Source of the DNA: Misgurnus anguillicaudatus
Taxonomy: Eukaryota > Chordata > Actinopteri > Cypriniformes > Cobitidae
Reading direction: 5' to 3'
Length of the DNA: 64,000 nt
NCBI RefSeq assembly: GCF_027580225.2
Contig: NC_073358.2
Location: forward strand, 44,739,001 to 44,803,000
Below the pieces are notes generated by a model. That model was not told the origin of the DNA. It worked only from the letters and a program-made list of their open reading frames with translations, and did no database searches. The position numbers and the translations under genes were made by a program. How positions within the stretch are numbered: the stretch's first letter is position 1; each line of letters opens with the position of its first letter. This document shows, piece by piece, positions 10,540-23,639 of the stretch.

Positions 10540-12130
10540 CATAATTCTAATATTCTTCAAATTAATCTATGAATCTTCAAAAATCTTGACAACCTATATA
10601 TCGTTGGAAAGCTCTAAGAATGTAGTTTTCATATTTCAAAACATTTGTGCATTAAAAACCCCGCAGAGACAGTCATTTATTAATTAGTAACAAGATAATG
10701 CAGCTAACCGTTGACACCTAGTGGCCTTCGTTGGTAAAACCACTAAAAGTGTGACAGAAACAGACATTTTGTGTGATTTTAACTTGAAATTTGCTTCAGA
10801 ACTTGTGTCTTTACTTTTTATGATTTTTAAATATAAAAAACATGCTTTATTTTTCTTATTTAAAATACATTTAAACTGGTTTAACTATTTTTTATTTAAT
10901 ATTCACAACTTCAGTGTAAAACTATAAAGTGTCTTCTTTAAAAAGAGACCAATATTTTGCTTCTAAACCAAAGAGTGAGTTATAGTAGTTTGAAGGTGCA
11001 GATCACTTTTTCACCGAGTTGGGGGTTGACAGTAACTTATAAATATCCTCTATGTTGATTTGACATTATTTTTTCAGTGCATACTGTAGGTTGTTTTGGG
11101 AACGATTGGGAATGATTTTGTTACATTTCTGGGAAAACTCTTTTTTCATCTTTAGTTTAAAGAGCGTGCACAGACAAAAGTTTTGGTTTACTTTTGAGCC
11201 TCTAACTTTCTGTCTCTGGATTTATTTAACACTAGGTCACATTTTCCATCTGGCTTATTACAGATGGTGTCTAAACGGTTTTCCTGTAATATTTTTAATG
11301 TCACATAAGTGCAAAATGCGAGAATAAAAAAATATTTATCTCCCCTGCACACAGCTTACTCTTCGATAAGAACATTGTCTCAGTCTGGGACACAAGAATG
11401 CCGGAGATTTATATATGCATCATGATGAAAGCTGCTTGACTCTACTAAATAGAGGTCTTAGTCTCATCTTCACTGGTCTAAGGAGGTATTATGTTATCAA
11501 TAAAACATCTCTACCTCCCTAAATCCATCCCGCGTTTTTACCGCTGCATACAAAAAAGGCCGTAAATGGAAACGACTCCTTTCGGAATACGTTCTGCCAC
11601 CATCCCGTGCCACGACTCTTAATAACCTTGATGGAAAACAGCAGCTACTGTCGCGGGTCGAAACAAACCCTATTTCTCCCCATTTTCGGATTCCCAGTTG
11701 TGCCATTGTACCCACTCGCACAAATGAAATCAAATGAACGCATAACTACCCGAATGGAGCGAAGGCACGGGGCCGCAATGACTAAACACAATTCATTACC
11801 CAAAAGAATATGCTACATTTGAGGCGCATAATGTCGTAGTGGTTCGTGAACCCGCTTCTTCGGCGAGGATCAACGCAGTTGCTCGCAAATGAAAATGACA
11901 CTTCGATTAGCAGCTGAGATGTTCATTAATGCCTCAAGACAATTCCTCTCCCTCCGCAGATGGAACAGCAGATTCTCTCTCTCTGCCCTTTTAAAGTGAA
12001 CCCATCTGTCTTGCCTGGGACAGTCTGAATACCTTTTAATTCATTCATTTCCACCTAGATAATTTCAACATTGTAGGGGTCAGTACATTTTCAAAGTGAT
12101 AGGAGATTTTTAAATAATAATTCCACGCTT
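10540..12130. other. No recognisable gene
   Basis: AT-rich to about 11340, then a more balanced stretch (11500-11900) with overlapping open frames on both strands. None shows a recognisable domain or a convincing splice structure. A coding exon at 11500-11800 cannot be excluded but nothing supports one. Confidence 0.45.
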
Positions 12131-12139
12131 TTGAACATT

Positions 12140-12460
12140 AAAGGGCACATATTATTTCCATTTTTACAAGATGTAATTTTAGTCTCAGGTGTGCCTAGAA
12201 TGTGTCTGTGAAGTTTCAGCTGAAAATACCCCACAGATTATTTGTTATAGCATGTCAAAAGTACCCCTATTTTGGTGGGAGCCAAAAAGTGCTGTTTTTA
12301 TGTGTATACCCTTAAATGCAAATAAGCTACAGCTCCTCACTCCCTTACCAAGAGACAGTAAGCGCTTTTCTGATTCCTGTGAATGTATAGTCTAAGACAA
12401 TAGTATCTTTAACCACATAAGAGCTACAATATAACAAACACATTTTTTTTAATTAACCAG
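12140..12460. repeat. Diverged relative of TTAA MITE family A
   Basis: It starts attaaagggcacatattattt and keeps family A landmarks in the same order: gaagtttcagctgaaaatacc, ttgttatagcatgtcaaaa, a ttttggtggg segment and aaatgcaaataagctacagc. It is too diverged to define the right end. Confidence 0.5.
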
Positions 12461-12759
12461 ACAGTCAGGCGCGGGGCTTTGTTTTTGTGATGTCACATTA
12501 ACAAAAGATTCAGAGACTGCTTAAATTAGGGGTGCACTAGTCTTGCGTAGCCAGACCTTCAACACAAATAGCTCTGTGGCCTATACCGGGAAAATGCCCG
12601 GTATGCCAGATGGCCAGTCCGCCCATGATACACACCCTCTGACTAAAATATATGTAGTATTTGGATGTGGGCTCACTAACAGATTTCACTTTCAAGTCTC
12701 TGCCTCTGTTCATAATTCTTGCAGTAAAGATTCAACACCCAAGATCTTATTTGGCTTTC

Positions 12760-12970
12760 ATCAACATGATCTCTCAGGAATTTGTATGTATTTTCCAAGA
12801 TGGCTAATTCCTATGAATTCATCGAAAGTGAATCATATAAAATGTATGAAAATGAGAAAAAAACATTAGTGATACCCCACCCCAAGCCCGCCCATAACAT
12901 TACAGGGGCAAATAATACAAAAACATACACATTTGGTCATACTAACTCATACCAATTAGACACCTCGTAA
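12760..12970. repeat. Degraded copy of the repeat at 2868 and 41378
   Basis: gatctctcaggaatttgtatg, ccaagatggctaattcctat and a cattacaggggcaaata core match the order in the 41378 copy. The open frames over it follow the repeat and are not genes. Confidence 0.5.
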
Positions 12971-12974
12971 AACA

Positions 12975-13160
12975 CATATGCGACCCCAAAACCGGTCCCC
13001 GAAAGGGTACATTTCTTTGAAATTGAGATTTATACATCATCTGAAAAAATTTGCTTTGCATTGATGTATGGTTTGTTATGATTGGACAATATTTAGGAGA
13101 GATATAGCTATTTGAAAATCTGAGGGTCCACAATGTAAATTTTACGAAAATCGCTTTCAA
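12975..13160. repeat. Interspersed repeat related to 44407-44590
   Basis: acatcatctgaaaaaatttgc, attgatgtatggtttgttatg, ggacaatatttaggagagata and atttgaaaatctgag correspond to the same words at 44440-44530. Only the left part of the family is present here. Confidence 0.6.
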
Positions 13161-13194
13161 ATTGTTCTCAAGCGTGAGTGATTTCAATGTTAAG

Positions 13195-13500
13195 TCAATG
13201 TAAAGACGCGTTTACGCGCGTCTGGAGGTCTTGTGGTGCGATATGAGGCGCAAATTGAGTGTTGCCGCGTTAACCAATCAGTAGCTTGCTCTAGTAGTCA
13301 CGTGATTACAGGAAGCGAGCGGAGTCGGAGAAACCCCTCCCATGACATGACTTTTTGCGTGAATGTATCAAAAGACTAGAATTTCACGTGCGGCTTTCAC
13401 GCACAAATGAAGCAAGTAACCTCAAGATGTTCAAGCGTCCAACTACGTGCGAATAGCGCATTTTTGCCTCCTCTACCGCGTTTGGTGTGAATCCAGCATT
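13195..13500. repeat. GC-richer fragment resembling PIF/Harbinger-type MITE right end
   Basis: It ends cgtttggtgtgaatccagca followed by TTA, as do the ends of the elements at 42292 and 47725. The left end is not identifiable. The interior is enriched in gcg words, unlike its AT-rich surroundings. Confidence 0.45.
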
Positions 13501-15170
13501 ATGACATTTGCCATGATATGTGTTGGTTTTCATCAAAACATGCATATTTGCGATTTAAAGAGATACAGAACACATGGTCTATTATTTATCAGGCAAGAAT
13601 ATTTTAAGCAATCTCTACCAAGGGACCTTTTAGAATTTCCCATAGATCCTCTACATTAAACTGACATATGCTGTGAGGCGAAGTTGATGTTCCTTCTGAC
13701 ACGCTTTACGTTTCAAGAAAGCTTCGACTTCAAGGACGACAGCGACTGTGTTTGTATGTCCTCTTTATACAACCACTTATGTCTGCACTTAGGGTTTAGT
13801 AGCAGTATGTCCAGTGTCCTCAACATTTATAACTGTCTGTCTCGAGAGAGAAAGCGTGCCTCAGATAAAGCAAGTCACCTTGATGAAATGCCTAAATTAG
13901 TTTATGAAACAATGTGGCATAAGCCACTGTACAGTAAGCATACTTATGGATCCACCCTTGGGGTTGGACGCCATCCATGCCAAAGGAGACAATGAACTGC
14001 GCTTCAGACCAATTTAGACGTGCATGTTGAGTGGTAAAAGCTGAAGGTTGGGTATTTGTATGCATATACAAACAACAAAAGACAAGTAATGCATTTCATT
14101 ACAGTTTTATCAAGACTTGAAATTGATTTTAGAAGTGTTGACCCTGAGCTGAATATTATAAAACAGAGAGAAATGCATTTACAGAGTGCACCTGTGTATC
14201 AGATACTGTACTTACTAATAGTCACAAATATTTTACTGCGACTACAGTTAACAGATGGTAAATGGGTGATATCACGAAATCCAGGTTTAGAAGGTGTCCG
14301 GTATCAGAATTTTTAAAAAAGCCCTTGAAGCCCATTTTTTTTTGCACATATAAGATTTCTTTTTATGAACTAACTATTATCATTATGTTTAAAGGATTTA
14401 AAAAAATATTTCCTATAGAATTATTTAAATTTTTTAGATTATCATTATCAAAAATTATCATTACCGTAACATGATATTACATTAAATATATACATTTACA
14501 AACTCATGTTTCGGTAATGAGAACTAAAAAGTTGTCTAGGTACTATGATAAACAAAATTTTAACTTTTATTTTTTTATTTTATGTTCCTTCCAACAATTT
14601 TTTTTGTGAAAATGTTAGTTCCTTGAGGGCTTAAACAATTATTGAAAATTGTTGCGGAGGATGAGAAAATTGGTCTTGGACACATTTATATTCCTTATTA
14701 TTGTCTCTACATTTACCAATGATCACCAAATACCACATGTTTCTTTACTGTAAATGTTTATAGTATAACATGCACTGAAGCTTTTTTTTTAGATTTTTTA
14801 ATTATGAATATTTCCATGTCAAAGAACCCAAATCCAGTCATGGACATGTTGCGGTATTGAACAATTGCCCTTTAAATTTGGAAAAAACAATAAAATTGTT
14901 TTTCATGTTGTAATTTGAAATCATGTGCAAAATAGCACATGAAGAGATGTTTGTAACTGTATGCTTATTATTTTTTATAGCACTTGCTTTTATTATCAAA
15001 ATGTTTCAATGACACCTCTCAAGTCTAATTTGGCGAGAATCACCCAAATAGTGACTCTGTCTTCTATTCTTCTCTGTTAGGAATAATTGATGACAGGCCA
15101 TTGAATTATTCGAAAATAATGCACACCACAACGCAAAGAAATGATTTAACAATCGAAAGAAAAGGTGCAC
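13500..15170. other. No recognisable gene
   Basis: The largest open frame (13684-13995, 103 codons) has no known motif. The remainder is AT-rich, with T and A runs. No repeat was matched elsewhere in the window. Confidence 0.45.
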
Positions 15171-15179
15171 AGAAAGATG

Positions 15180-15577
15180 TTAAAGGGGACATTTCACAAG
15201 ACTTTTTTAAGATGTCAAATAAAACGTTGGTGTCCCCCGAGTATGTATGTAAAGTTTAGGCTTAAAATACCATATAGATAGTTTATTATAACATGTTAAA
15301 ATTGCCTTTTTCTAGGTGTGTTCTGTTAAATGCAAATAAGCTGATCTCTGTACTATATGGCAGTGCAGTGGCTGGATAGTGCAGATTAAGGGGCGATGTT
15401 ATCCCCTTCTGACATCACAAGAGGAGACAATTTCCAATGACCTATTTTTTCAAATGTACGTGCTTGCAGAGAATGGTATACCAAAACTAAGTTACTGGGT
15501 TGATCTTTGTCACATTTTCTAGGTTAATAGAAGTACTGAGGACCCAATTATAGCACTTACTATTTTAACTCTTTAAA
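15180..15577 (+). mobile_element. TTAA MITE family A, nearly complete copy
   Basis: It begins TTAAAGGGGACATTTCACAA and runs through gatgtcaaataaaacgttgg, ctatatggcagtgcagtggc, ggcgatgttatccccttctg and ttactgggttgatctttg to gaggacccaattatagcact. The right terminus is degraded. No coding sequence. TTAA targets are used by the piggyBac and Kolobok superfamilies; the assignment is open. Confidence 0.8.
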
Positions 15578-15849
15578 AGCATATTTTGCAGCGATTTTTG
15601 TGTGAGCATATCAGTGAACACCCCTGACCACTCGGTGAGTTTCACGCCTTTGTAAATGAAAGTTTAGTGCATGTTAGGAAGGATTGTTCCAGTGCATCTG
15701 TGCAGCCATTGTAGAGGTGGGGGGTAATACAACAAACACTCGAAAATTCTCGGGACAGCATCATATGTCCAAATTTCAGTCAAAACCGTTCTATTTCATT
15801 ATAAACAATCTGAAAACAGGGCTTTAAGTGTAAAATACCGAACTTGTCC

Positions 15850-16068
15850 TTTAATGGTCTGACTAGTTGGTAAAATGGAACTCTTAAACAAATACCTCTT
15901 CGAAAATAACAAATGTTTTGGGTTCCTATATATATGTAATCTACGTGTTGTTTATTTTGGTTGTTATATAAATAAACAACTTTAAAAGGACTTTGTTGTT
16001 AATTATTCTTCGCAGAGTTTACCGGAAGTTACGAGATGACCACAAAAGCTGCGTGTTTATGTTGTTAC
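15850..16068 (-). repeat. Partial inverted copy of the 757-2130 unit
   Basis: Its reverse complement follows units 1 and 2 from gcagtaacaacataaacacg through cgtaacttccggtaaactc and gtttatttatataacaa to caactagtcagaccattaa. It keeps the internal segment that unit 2 lacks, so unit 1 is closer to the ancestral form. It ends at a GT microsatellite. Confidence 0.75.
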
Positions 16069-16073
16069 TGCAT

Positions 16074-16087
16074 ATATATATATATGG

Positions 16088-16119
<32 letters not shown>

Positions 16120-16203
16120 GTGCGTGTGTGCGTGCGCGTGTGCGTGTGCGTGTGTGTACCTGGTAATTATCACGTAATATAGAAATACCAGTGGATATAT
16201 GTC

Positions 16204-16234
<31 letters not shown>

Positions 16235-16235
16235 T

Positions 16236-16310
<75 letters not shown>

Positions 16311-16315
16311 TAGTT
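16074..16315 (+). repeat. (GT)n/(TA)n microsatellite, compound
   Basis: A short TA run precedes two blocks of GT repeats with interspersed GC and TTT variants, separated by about 50 bases of non-repeat sequence near 16157-16205. Confidence 0.95.
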
Positions 16316-16924
16316 AATTGGTGATTAGTGTCACATTATTTAAATAAATAAAGTCTACCGCAGCATAAATGACTGCTTACAATTTTTTTTATAACAGGGT
16401 TTTTCGTACTTTTCTTAACAGCCACAGGTCAGTTACAAAGCAGGATCGGTCCTCTAAAGCATGTGTGTGGACTGCACAACACCAGAAATGTTTTCCCAGC
16501 CTTTTAAACTTCAGAAGTCGTCACTTTCTCTGATGTCTACATTTCTTGAAGGTCAGCATGTAATGTTCAGTATATGACCTCCCAACAGCATCTGATACTT
16601 AGCTCTCAAAACTACGAAGATGTGACAACCAGCCGAGCAGAAATGCCACGGCGAATAACACCTTTGAAGGTTGTCAAAAGATGAAATACTGGTACCCTGC
16701 CACTTCCTTTCAGCCTCACTCTTATCTCACTAGTCACAGGCCCAAAAAACATCCTTATGCATGCTATATGGTGTTCATCATTTTATATTTTTGCATTTGG
16801 CTTATCCAGAGCGACTGATCTCTGTACTATTTGCATTCAAATTTTACATTTTTCAATATCCAGATAATTTACAAATGGTTTCTATGCAGTTTAAAATTGG
16901 TCACGCAATGTGAAAGGCACACTT

Positions 16925-17130
16925 ACGGACCATTTTAAACAATAAACGGACACAAAGACATTATCATTCCACATACAACTATGTCAGAACGGTCCTCTTT
17001 CTCCACACTTGTAAATACTGGAGCGGTAGTTTCGCATAGGTCATGTTTGACATTTCGACGTGGTTACACAGCAAGTAAGGTCAAGCTTAAAAGACAAGAC
17101 GTTGTGCTTAAAAATACAACTTTTTAATGC
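16925..17130. repeat. Fragment of the internal part of the element at 36151
   Basis: aacaataaacggacacaaag, ccacatacaactatgtcaga, ccttctttctcc-like words and cttgtaaatactggagcgg match 36465-36560. The arms of that element are absent. Confidence 0.65.
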
Positions 17131-17137
17131 AATTTCC

Positions 17138-17872
17138 AGGTCCAATACCCTCAAATTCAAGGACTAAATGTGGGGACACATTTTAAGTGAGAGCCAGGTT
17201 ACATCGTGTTACTTTTTTAGATACATTGCCTAATTGCATTAAAAAACAGGGTTCCCACGGGTCTGTGAATTCCTTGAATGTTTGTGAATTTGGGGTGAAA
17301 ATATACATACATAGATACAGGTCGTTAAAAGTGCTTGAATCTATTTTATGCAAGAAGTTTTCTGGGGGGAAAAAATCCATTGCCTGTGTAGTATAGGATA
17401 GTATTGTAAAAATTCTAGACTTTTTAAGCACACGTGCTAAACTGTTCACTTTAAATGCTTATATCTTCTGTATCTTGTTCCCTGAGAAAGGAACGAGACG
17501 CTGCGTCTCCCATGCCATCTTCCTGCGTCCCTGTTACGCAGTCTTTGGCAATATTTCAGATAGCGATATACTTTCTTGCTCTCGCGTCACCCTGTCTTTG
17601 TCGTTAAGCCTCACCATTGGTTAAATTTGATATACACATTCAGACACACTTCCCCTGAAGGCGTCCCCAAAGTGTCACCGCAGTGACGCAGAGCGAGTTC
17701 CCTCGAAAGGGAACTGTAACAATGTATCTTAAAAGGTAACATGATGTAACCTTGCTCTCACTTGAAATGTGTCCCCACATTTAGTCCTTGAATTTGAGGG
17801 TATTGGACCTGGAAAGTCCTTGAAAGGTCCTTAAATTTGAAGCTAACTAAGGTGTGAGAAACCTTAAAAAAT
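17138..17872. mobile_element. Composite repeat (family B) with inverted ends
   Basis: The right part (about 17413-17872) is the reverse complement of 53720-54235, sharing gcgagttccctcgaaaggga, acgctgcgtctcccatgcc and gtgtcaccgcagtgacgc. In addition, the outer segment ccaataccctcaaattcaag occurs at the left in direct orientation and at the right as its reverse complement, so 17138-17235 and 17735-17830 form an inverted pair. The open frames at 17183-17449 lie inside the repeat and are not genes. Confidence 0.75.
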
Positions 17873-17959
17873 AGCATTCAAACAAGAGTTGGAGGACCCC
17901 CAGTATTACCACCACGGACCCCCAGTTGAAGACCCATGCTCTACACCGCTCTACACAAA

Positions 17960-18075
17960 ATTTCAAAATATGTACCCCAGCTGTCACTAATATATTTGGT
18001 ACCAATATGTACTTCTAAGGTACTAAAATGAAATCTGTAGGTCCAAAGTGACAGCTGTGGTATATATTTTGACCA
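17960..18075. repeat. Small interspersed repeat with ggtacc-centred motifs
   Basis: Contains ttggtaccaatatgtacttc and aaggtactaaaatgaaatc, matching 7580-7690 and 61795-61925. An inverted pair cagctgtcacta/gtgacagctg brackets part of it. Confidence 0.5.
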
Positions 18076-18296
18076 TTTTATTTCGGACAGTGTACTAATT
18101 GAGCAACAGGGACACTAAAATGTCCTTTGTATGTAAATCTTGACAGATAAACATCGCGAATTGCATTAATTTGACAAGTATAGCACAACAAGTCAAGTGT
18201 AATGCAGATTAGCTCAAATTGGGTAGTAGTTAGACAATCTACGTGTGATTCAACACATAAGGATTTATTACATGTTATGCTTTTCCAATATATTTA

Positions 18297-18945
18297 TTAA
18301 AGGAATAGTCTACTCATTTTCAATATTAAAATATGTTATTACCTTAACTAAGAATTGTTGATACATCCCTCTATCATCTGTGTGCGTGCTCGTAAGCGCT
18401 GGAGCGCGCTGCGACGCTTCGATAGCATTTAGCTTAGCCCCATTCTTTCAATGGTACCAATCAGAGATAAAGTTAGAAGTGACCAAACACATCAACGTTT
18501 TTCCTATTCAAGACGAGTAGTTATACGAGCAAGTTTGGTGGCTCGCCTGAAAAGTCCGCTCCCCTTCTCACTCTCATAATGGGAGAGGGAGGGTGTTACT
18601 GCGCCGAGTCAAAGTACTCCCAAAAGTGCTATTACGCCATAAAATGTAGCTCCTCTTTTAAATCCGCTTAGAAAAGCGCTACGTTTTATTTTGTACCACC
18701 AAACTTGCTCGTATAACTACTCGTCTTAAATAGGAAACACGTTGATGTGTTTGGTAACTTCTAACTTTATCTCTAAATGGTACCATTGAATGAATGGGGC
18801 TAAGCTAAATGCTATCGAAGCGTCGCAGCGCACTCCTGCGCTTACGTGCACGCACACAGATGATAGAGGGATGTATCAACAATTCTTAGTTAAGGTACTG
18901 TAATAACATATTTTAATATTGAAAATGAGTAGACTATTCCTTTAA
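18297..18945. mobile_element. TTAA foldback element, 649 bp (family C)
   Basis: It begins TTAAAGGAATAGTCTACTCA and ends in the exact reverse complement. Each arm is about 250 bases (landmarks acatccctctatcatctgtg, cgctgcgacgcttcgatag). The central loop contains ctctcataatgggagaggga. A half copy with the loop in the opposite orientation is at 28673. No coding sequence. Confidence 0.9.
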
Positions 18946-19639
18946 ATCATTATCTCACCACAACAAGATTTTATTAGTATATTGAGCCATCTGTATTACA
19001 TCAACAATTTGAACATGAATTCTTACTGTGGAAGTCACTGGGTACCGTCAGCATTGTGGTTACCATCATTTATTAAAATATCTTCTTTTGTGTTTAACAG
19101 AATAAAGAAACTCATACCTTTTTAGAAAAACACAAAATTGAGAAAATGAAGAATTTTAATTTTTGGGTAAACTATCCCTTTAACGATCCACTTTATCCAC
19201 CTTTTGTCACCTGTATCCATACCAAATGCCAGAAAGCGAATCATGGACCATCATGACAGCGGCCATTCACTGTTCGTGAAATTCACTGATATACAAAATA
19301 AATAGTGCATGCAATGTTTACTTTTCCAATTTCTGTGACCCGCTGTCCAATCCTTGGCTTGAGTTCTAGGTACAAAGACAGAGAGACGGGAATCACTGTG
19401 TAGTCAGGTCCATGTCCGGTTTCCTTAGGAATGTGAACCAATGCACACTGACATCAAAGCAGGCTGGAGAGATGGCGTCACTGAAGGTTTGTGACACTGA
19501 CGGTTCTACTTACAGAAATCGAAACTGAGATCTGAGATAAGTGTATTAGATACTGTATACTTACTTATATTAAAAAAAACTTTCAGTCTTTATAAATGGG
19601 TTGTGTTTTATAACACATAACAGTATTGACATTTGTTGC

Positions 19640-19955
19640 TTATATTTATTATATGCATTTGGCAGACGCTTTTATCCATATGCTTTATTTATTTTCAACT
19701 CAGCATTGGGTCAGAAAGGGGCGAGCTTAGCCATTGGATTACATTAACCCTGAAAATGTTCATATTTGACCCAACAATAGGTTAAAACACATCCCAGCAT
19801 AGGTTAAATTACAACCCAAGGTACTGGCTTGTCTCTTTTTGACCCATTGGGTTGAAAAAAATCAGCCGTTTACAGTTCATCTTTCAGTATGTGTGTTCAC
19901 TGGGATCGAACCCATGACCTTTGCGTTGTTAATGCTTCAAATGAGCTATAGGAAG
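19640..19955 (+). mobile_element. tRNA-derived SINE, interrupted by a MITE-like segment
   Basis: The left piece (atgcatttggcagacgcttt, 19653-19685) and the right piece (tcagtatgtgtgttcactgg then gatcgaacccatgacctttg, 19885-19955) are the two halves of one common fish SINE, complete at 22540 and 52096. Between them lies a segment rich in cccagcataggtt (about 19695-19865), as at 6890. The right half carries the tRNA-like B-box region on the opposite strand. Confidence 0.65.
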
Positions 19956-20099
19956 ACTCCTAAACTACTTTTTGCAAATATTGTATTGCAGTCCTTGTGA
20001 GTGAACTCTGCTTTCATCTGGACTGATGGATTCCTTAAATTATGCGCTTGAACTCTGATCTGTCATGTTTGTTGCATATAAACATATACACACATCTAC

Positions 20100-20990
20100 A
20101 TATTAATTATAAAGGCCAATATGATTGAGCAATGTTTAGCTCGAAGCCCTTGTTTATGCTGTGATGCAAAGTTTGCGTGCCATGAGCGCTGGTGATTTAT
20201 GTAGGCCATCTACTGCACCTTAGTTACGCCGGAGGGAACGTCATTTATTTTTTAAGGTTGTGATGGCTTTTTGCATTGCATTCTGGGATTGTGTATAATG
20301 CGAAGAGGGAATGAAGCATGGCTGAAGCATTCTTCAGTAATCACATTAGAGATAAGGATGTGCATTTGTCATTCACCCCCTAAGGATTGTGGGGGTCAAT
20401 GCAGCAGTCTTCTGGTTAACCCATGGTGAATGCTACAGATTCAAGAAAATGTGATCTTATATTTTACTTTATTGTGTTTTTTGCTATTATGCGAAAATTA
20501 TTGCTTATTATGTGAAAATATATTTTGTTAATCATTTAAATTGACTGTTCACCAAACATTTACTCACTTTCAAGTTGTTACCAAGCTGTATAAATTTCTT
20601 TGTTCTGCTGAACACAAAGGAAGATATTTTGAGTAATGGTTTAACCCTAATAAGACCCTTGGGGTCAATCTTACCCACACGCCACTTTTCTTTAGTTTAA
20701 AAACATGGTTCCCTTCATCTCAGTGGAATAAGATTTTGTGACTTTTCCAGATTATCTGTCAAGATTCATATAAAATACTGGGCTTGATTCGATCGTTCTA
20801 AAGAGACGTAAAAAAATTTACTTAAATAACACTTTGGGGGTAAAATGACCCCAATTGAAAATTAATGGCAAATGCAAAAAAAAGGTTTTTTCTTTTTATT
20901 TGTCAAAGAAAAAATCAATGCATCCAGAATACATCTGAAAATTTCAACACAGAAAAGTAGGCCTGGTACTAGAGCACAAATGCAATATAA
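20100..20990. other. No recognisable gene
   Basis: AT-rich DNA without an open frame of interest. A ggggtcaatcttacccac / gggtaaaatgaccccaatt pair at 20660-20850 hints at a degraded inverted repeat. Confidence 0.4.
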
Positions 20991-21009
20991 AAAAGACATG
21001 CTCAATCAC

Positions 21010-21295
21010 ACACAAACAGACACACACACACACACACAAAACAAACAAAGGTATGACTGCCACAGAGAGCATTTTTACAGACTTTGGCAAAAAAACAGCC
21101 ACAGGTGCATAACAAAGATGTAAATTGGTGGGCTTAAACAGGTGTGTGCGCAAACACACACACACACACGCACAAACACACACACAGGCTCACACACACA
21201 AAAAGTCACATTAAAACCTACATACACATAAAGACACAGACACACACATAAAGACACACGCACACACACAGACAGAGATACACACATACACTTAC
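21010..21295 (+). repeat. CA-rich microsatellite tract
   Basis: Broken (CA)n with interspersed aca/aga variants. The Cys/Val-rich open frames on the minus strand are translations of this tract, not genes. Confidence 0.95.
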
Positions 21296-21299
21296 ATTC

Positions 21300-22200
21300 A
21301 GTCAAAATTTCTGTGGCATTTCAGAATGCATCAAAAACTACAAAAAAAACTACTATTAAAATAATATTTATTTTTAATTTCCTTTCTAATGTTTATATAT
21401 ACATAAATTCACAAAATGTATCACTAAAGTAGTGATGTGAGCAGTTGGCCACATCCAGTGAAATGAATGTGTCTGGTCGAAATGATTTATTTCCTAAACT
21501 GTTTGTGTTTTTTTCTAAGCACCTGATGGCCGAATTCAACACATAACATCTAGATCAATATCTAAAAACAAATCAAATTTAGATCATAATTTATGTGAAT
21601 TTTTCACAAAAATTTGATAATTTACAGGCAAGCTAATGGTGTAGTTGAGGAATTGAGTGGTAAACAGGTACAAAAGTACATCATATCTCCCAAAACACAG
21701 CATTAATGTATAGATGGGGAGGTAAACAAGAAAAACAATATCGTTAGCCTCATAGCATAATTGCCTATGTCATTTTTTTTGGCCAAATTGTGATATCTGC
21801 CTACTTTTACTGTCCTTCCACTGCTGCATCATTCTGCCTTTCTGCCTACTTCTTAGCCAAGCACTTTCTTAGAATCCAAAAACACTATCTGCTATACCAT
21901 AACAATGTGATTTCTAATTTTAAATATTGTGTTTTTTCGTGTTTTCCAAAATCATTGAAATATGACTTAGGCAATTATGCTATGAGGCTAACGATATATT
22001 ATTTGTATCATTAAAAATGTATATATTTTTTGTAATCACTCTTTTAATCTCTGGGGTAATTTTTACCATATACAGGAAAATCGGGTCTTATGAGGGTTAA
22101 ACCGTTTTTGGGCACCACTGACTTCCATATTATCCTACAATGTAAAATATTGTAAAATAATCTAATTTTCTGCATTTATCTTAATTTTATGTTAGGCTGA
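21300..22200. other. No recognisable gene; weak inverted similarity
   Basis: The words cctcatagcataattgcctatgtcat (21748-21773) and gacttaggcaattatgctatgagg (21963-21986) are inverted partners of about 22 bases around a 190-base loop, so a degraded foldback probably lies at 21745-21990. The 74-codon open frame at 21790 sits in this loop. Confidence 0.5.
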
Positions 22201-22539
22201 CTATGATTCAGGTGCTTAAGTCTTTTGGATGGGTCACCATCTATCTATGAGAGAAAGAGAGAGCAATAAGAGAAGGTGAATCCATCTTGTTAAAAAAAAT
22301 GACATGTGAAAATAGAGTACTGTAAGCTTTCAGTCTGATCAGGTTACTTTACCACAAATTGAGGTCAGTGTGTAAACCATCCAACACAGATTGGCTGGAA
22401 TTTAGTGTACAAAAGGGACAACACCAACAGTCAACAAGATCATTTATCATAATAGATAATAATGCTTTTGTACTGGTGTTGTTTGTTCTTGTAGTAAACT
22501 ACTTTTTATATTGTAACATGGCAAAACTACATTCTATAT

Positions 22540-22682
22540 TATATTTACGCATTTAGCAGATGCTTTCATCCTAAACGACTTACAGTACGTTCAAGCTATG
22601 CATTTTAATCAGTATTTTTTCTGGAATCAAACCCATGACCTTTTGCATCGCTATTGCTCCACCAACTGTGCTACAGGAACAT
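22540..22682 (+). mobile_element. tRNA-derived SINE copy
   Basis: It contains gcatttagcagatgctttca, aacgacttacagtacgttc, aatcaaacccatgacctttt and caccaactgtgctacaggaa. On the opposite strand the last two blocks resemble tRNA B-box and A-box segments. Related copies are at 19640 and 52096. Confidence 0.7.
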
Positions 22683-22689
22683 CCTTGTA

Positions 22690-23160
22690 ATCATTTTGTC
22701 CAAGTGTCTCTGATACCATCACTGCACCATGGTACCACTACTTTTGTAGAGATTTGTAATGCATTTGGCACTGGCCACATCTCAAATCCTACAGTATAAT
22801 GAACACATTTCAGCTCCATAAATGTCAAGTTGTGTGAATGTGACCTGAATCGCATCAGTGGTGGTGGTCGGCTCCAGATTTCTGGAATTTTGTTGCACTT
22901 AGCTTCCGATTCATCATCAGCGCCAATATCAGTATCTGCCAAAAGCTTTTCTGGTGGGAGGACTTTGACATTTTAGGTCGCAGTGCGAAAATAGGATTAT
23001 TTCATACTAATCAGCGGATATATTTACAGAAATAATCCTGAGTAGCTGGGAAACCATTATGAGAGATGTATTTATGGCATTTTTTGGGTATTATTAAACA
23101 TTATTAGTATATATAGTACATCAGTATTATCACACTAGATTGTACATTATAAAATGTATT
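22690..23160. other. No recognisable gene
   Basis: An 83-codon minus-strand open frame (22691-22942) has no motif. Otherwise AT-rich. Confidence 0.4.
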
Positions 23161-23164
23161 ACTA

Positions 23165-23625
<461 letters not shown>

Positions 23626-23639
23626 AAAAAATTATACAT

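Noticed and set aside
11497..11822. Overlapping plus and minus frames in a balanced-composition stretch as a candidate exon
   Set aside because: No domain and no splice signals that clearly fit; left as unassigned.
13684..13995. 103-codon plus frame as a possible gene
   Set aside because: No recognisable family, low-confidence composition and no supporting context.
20944..21305. Cys/Val-rich minus-strand frames that look like a membrane or cysteine-rich protein
   Set aside because: They translate the CA/GT-rich tract at 21010-21295.
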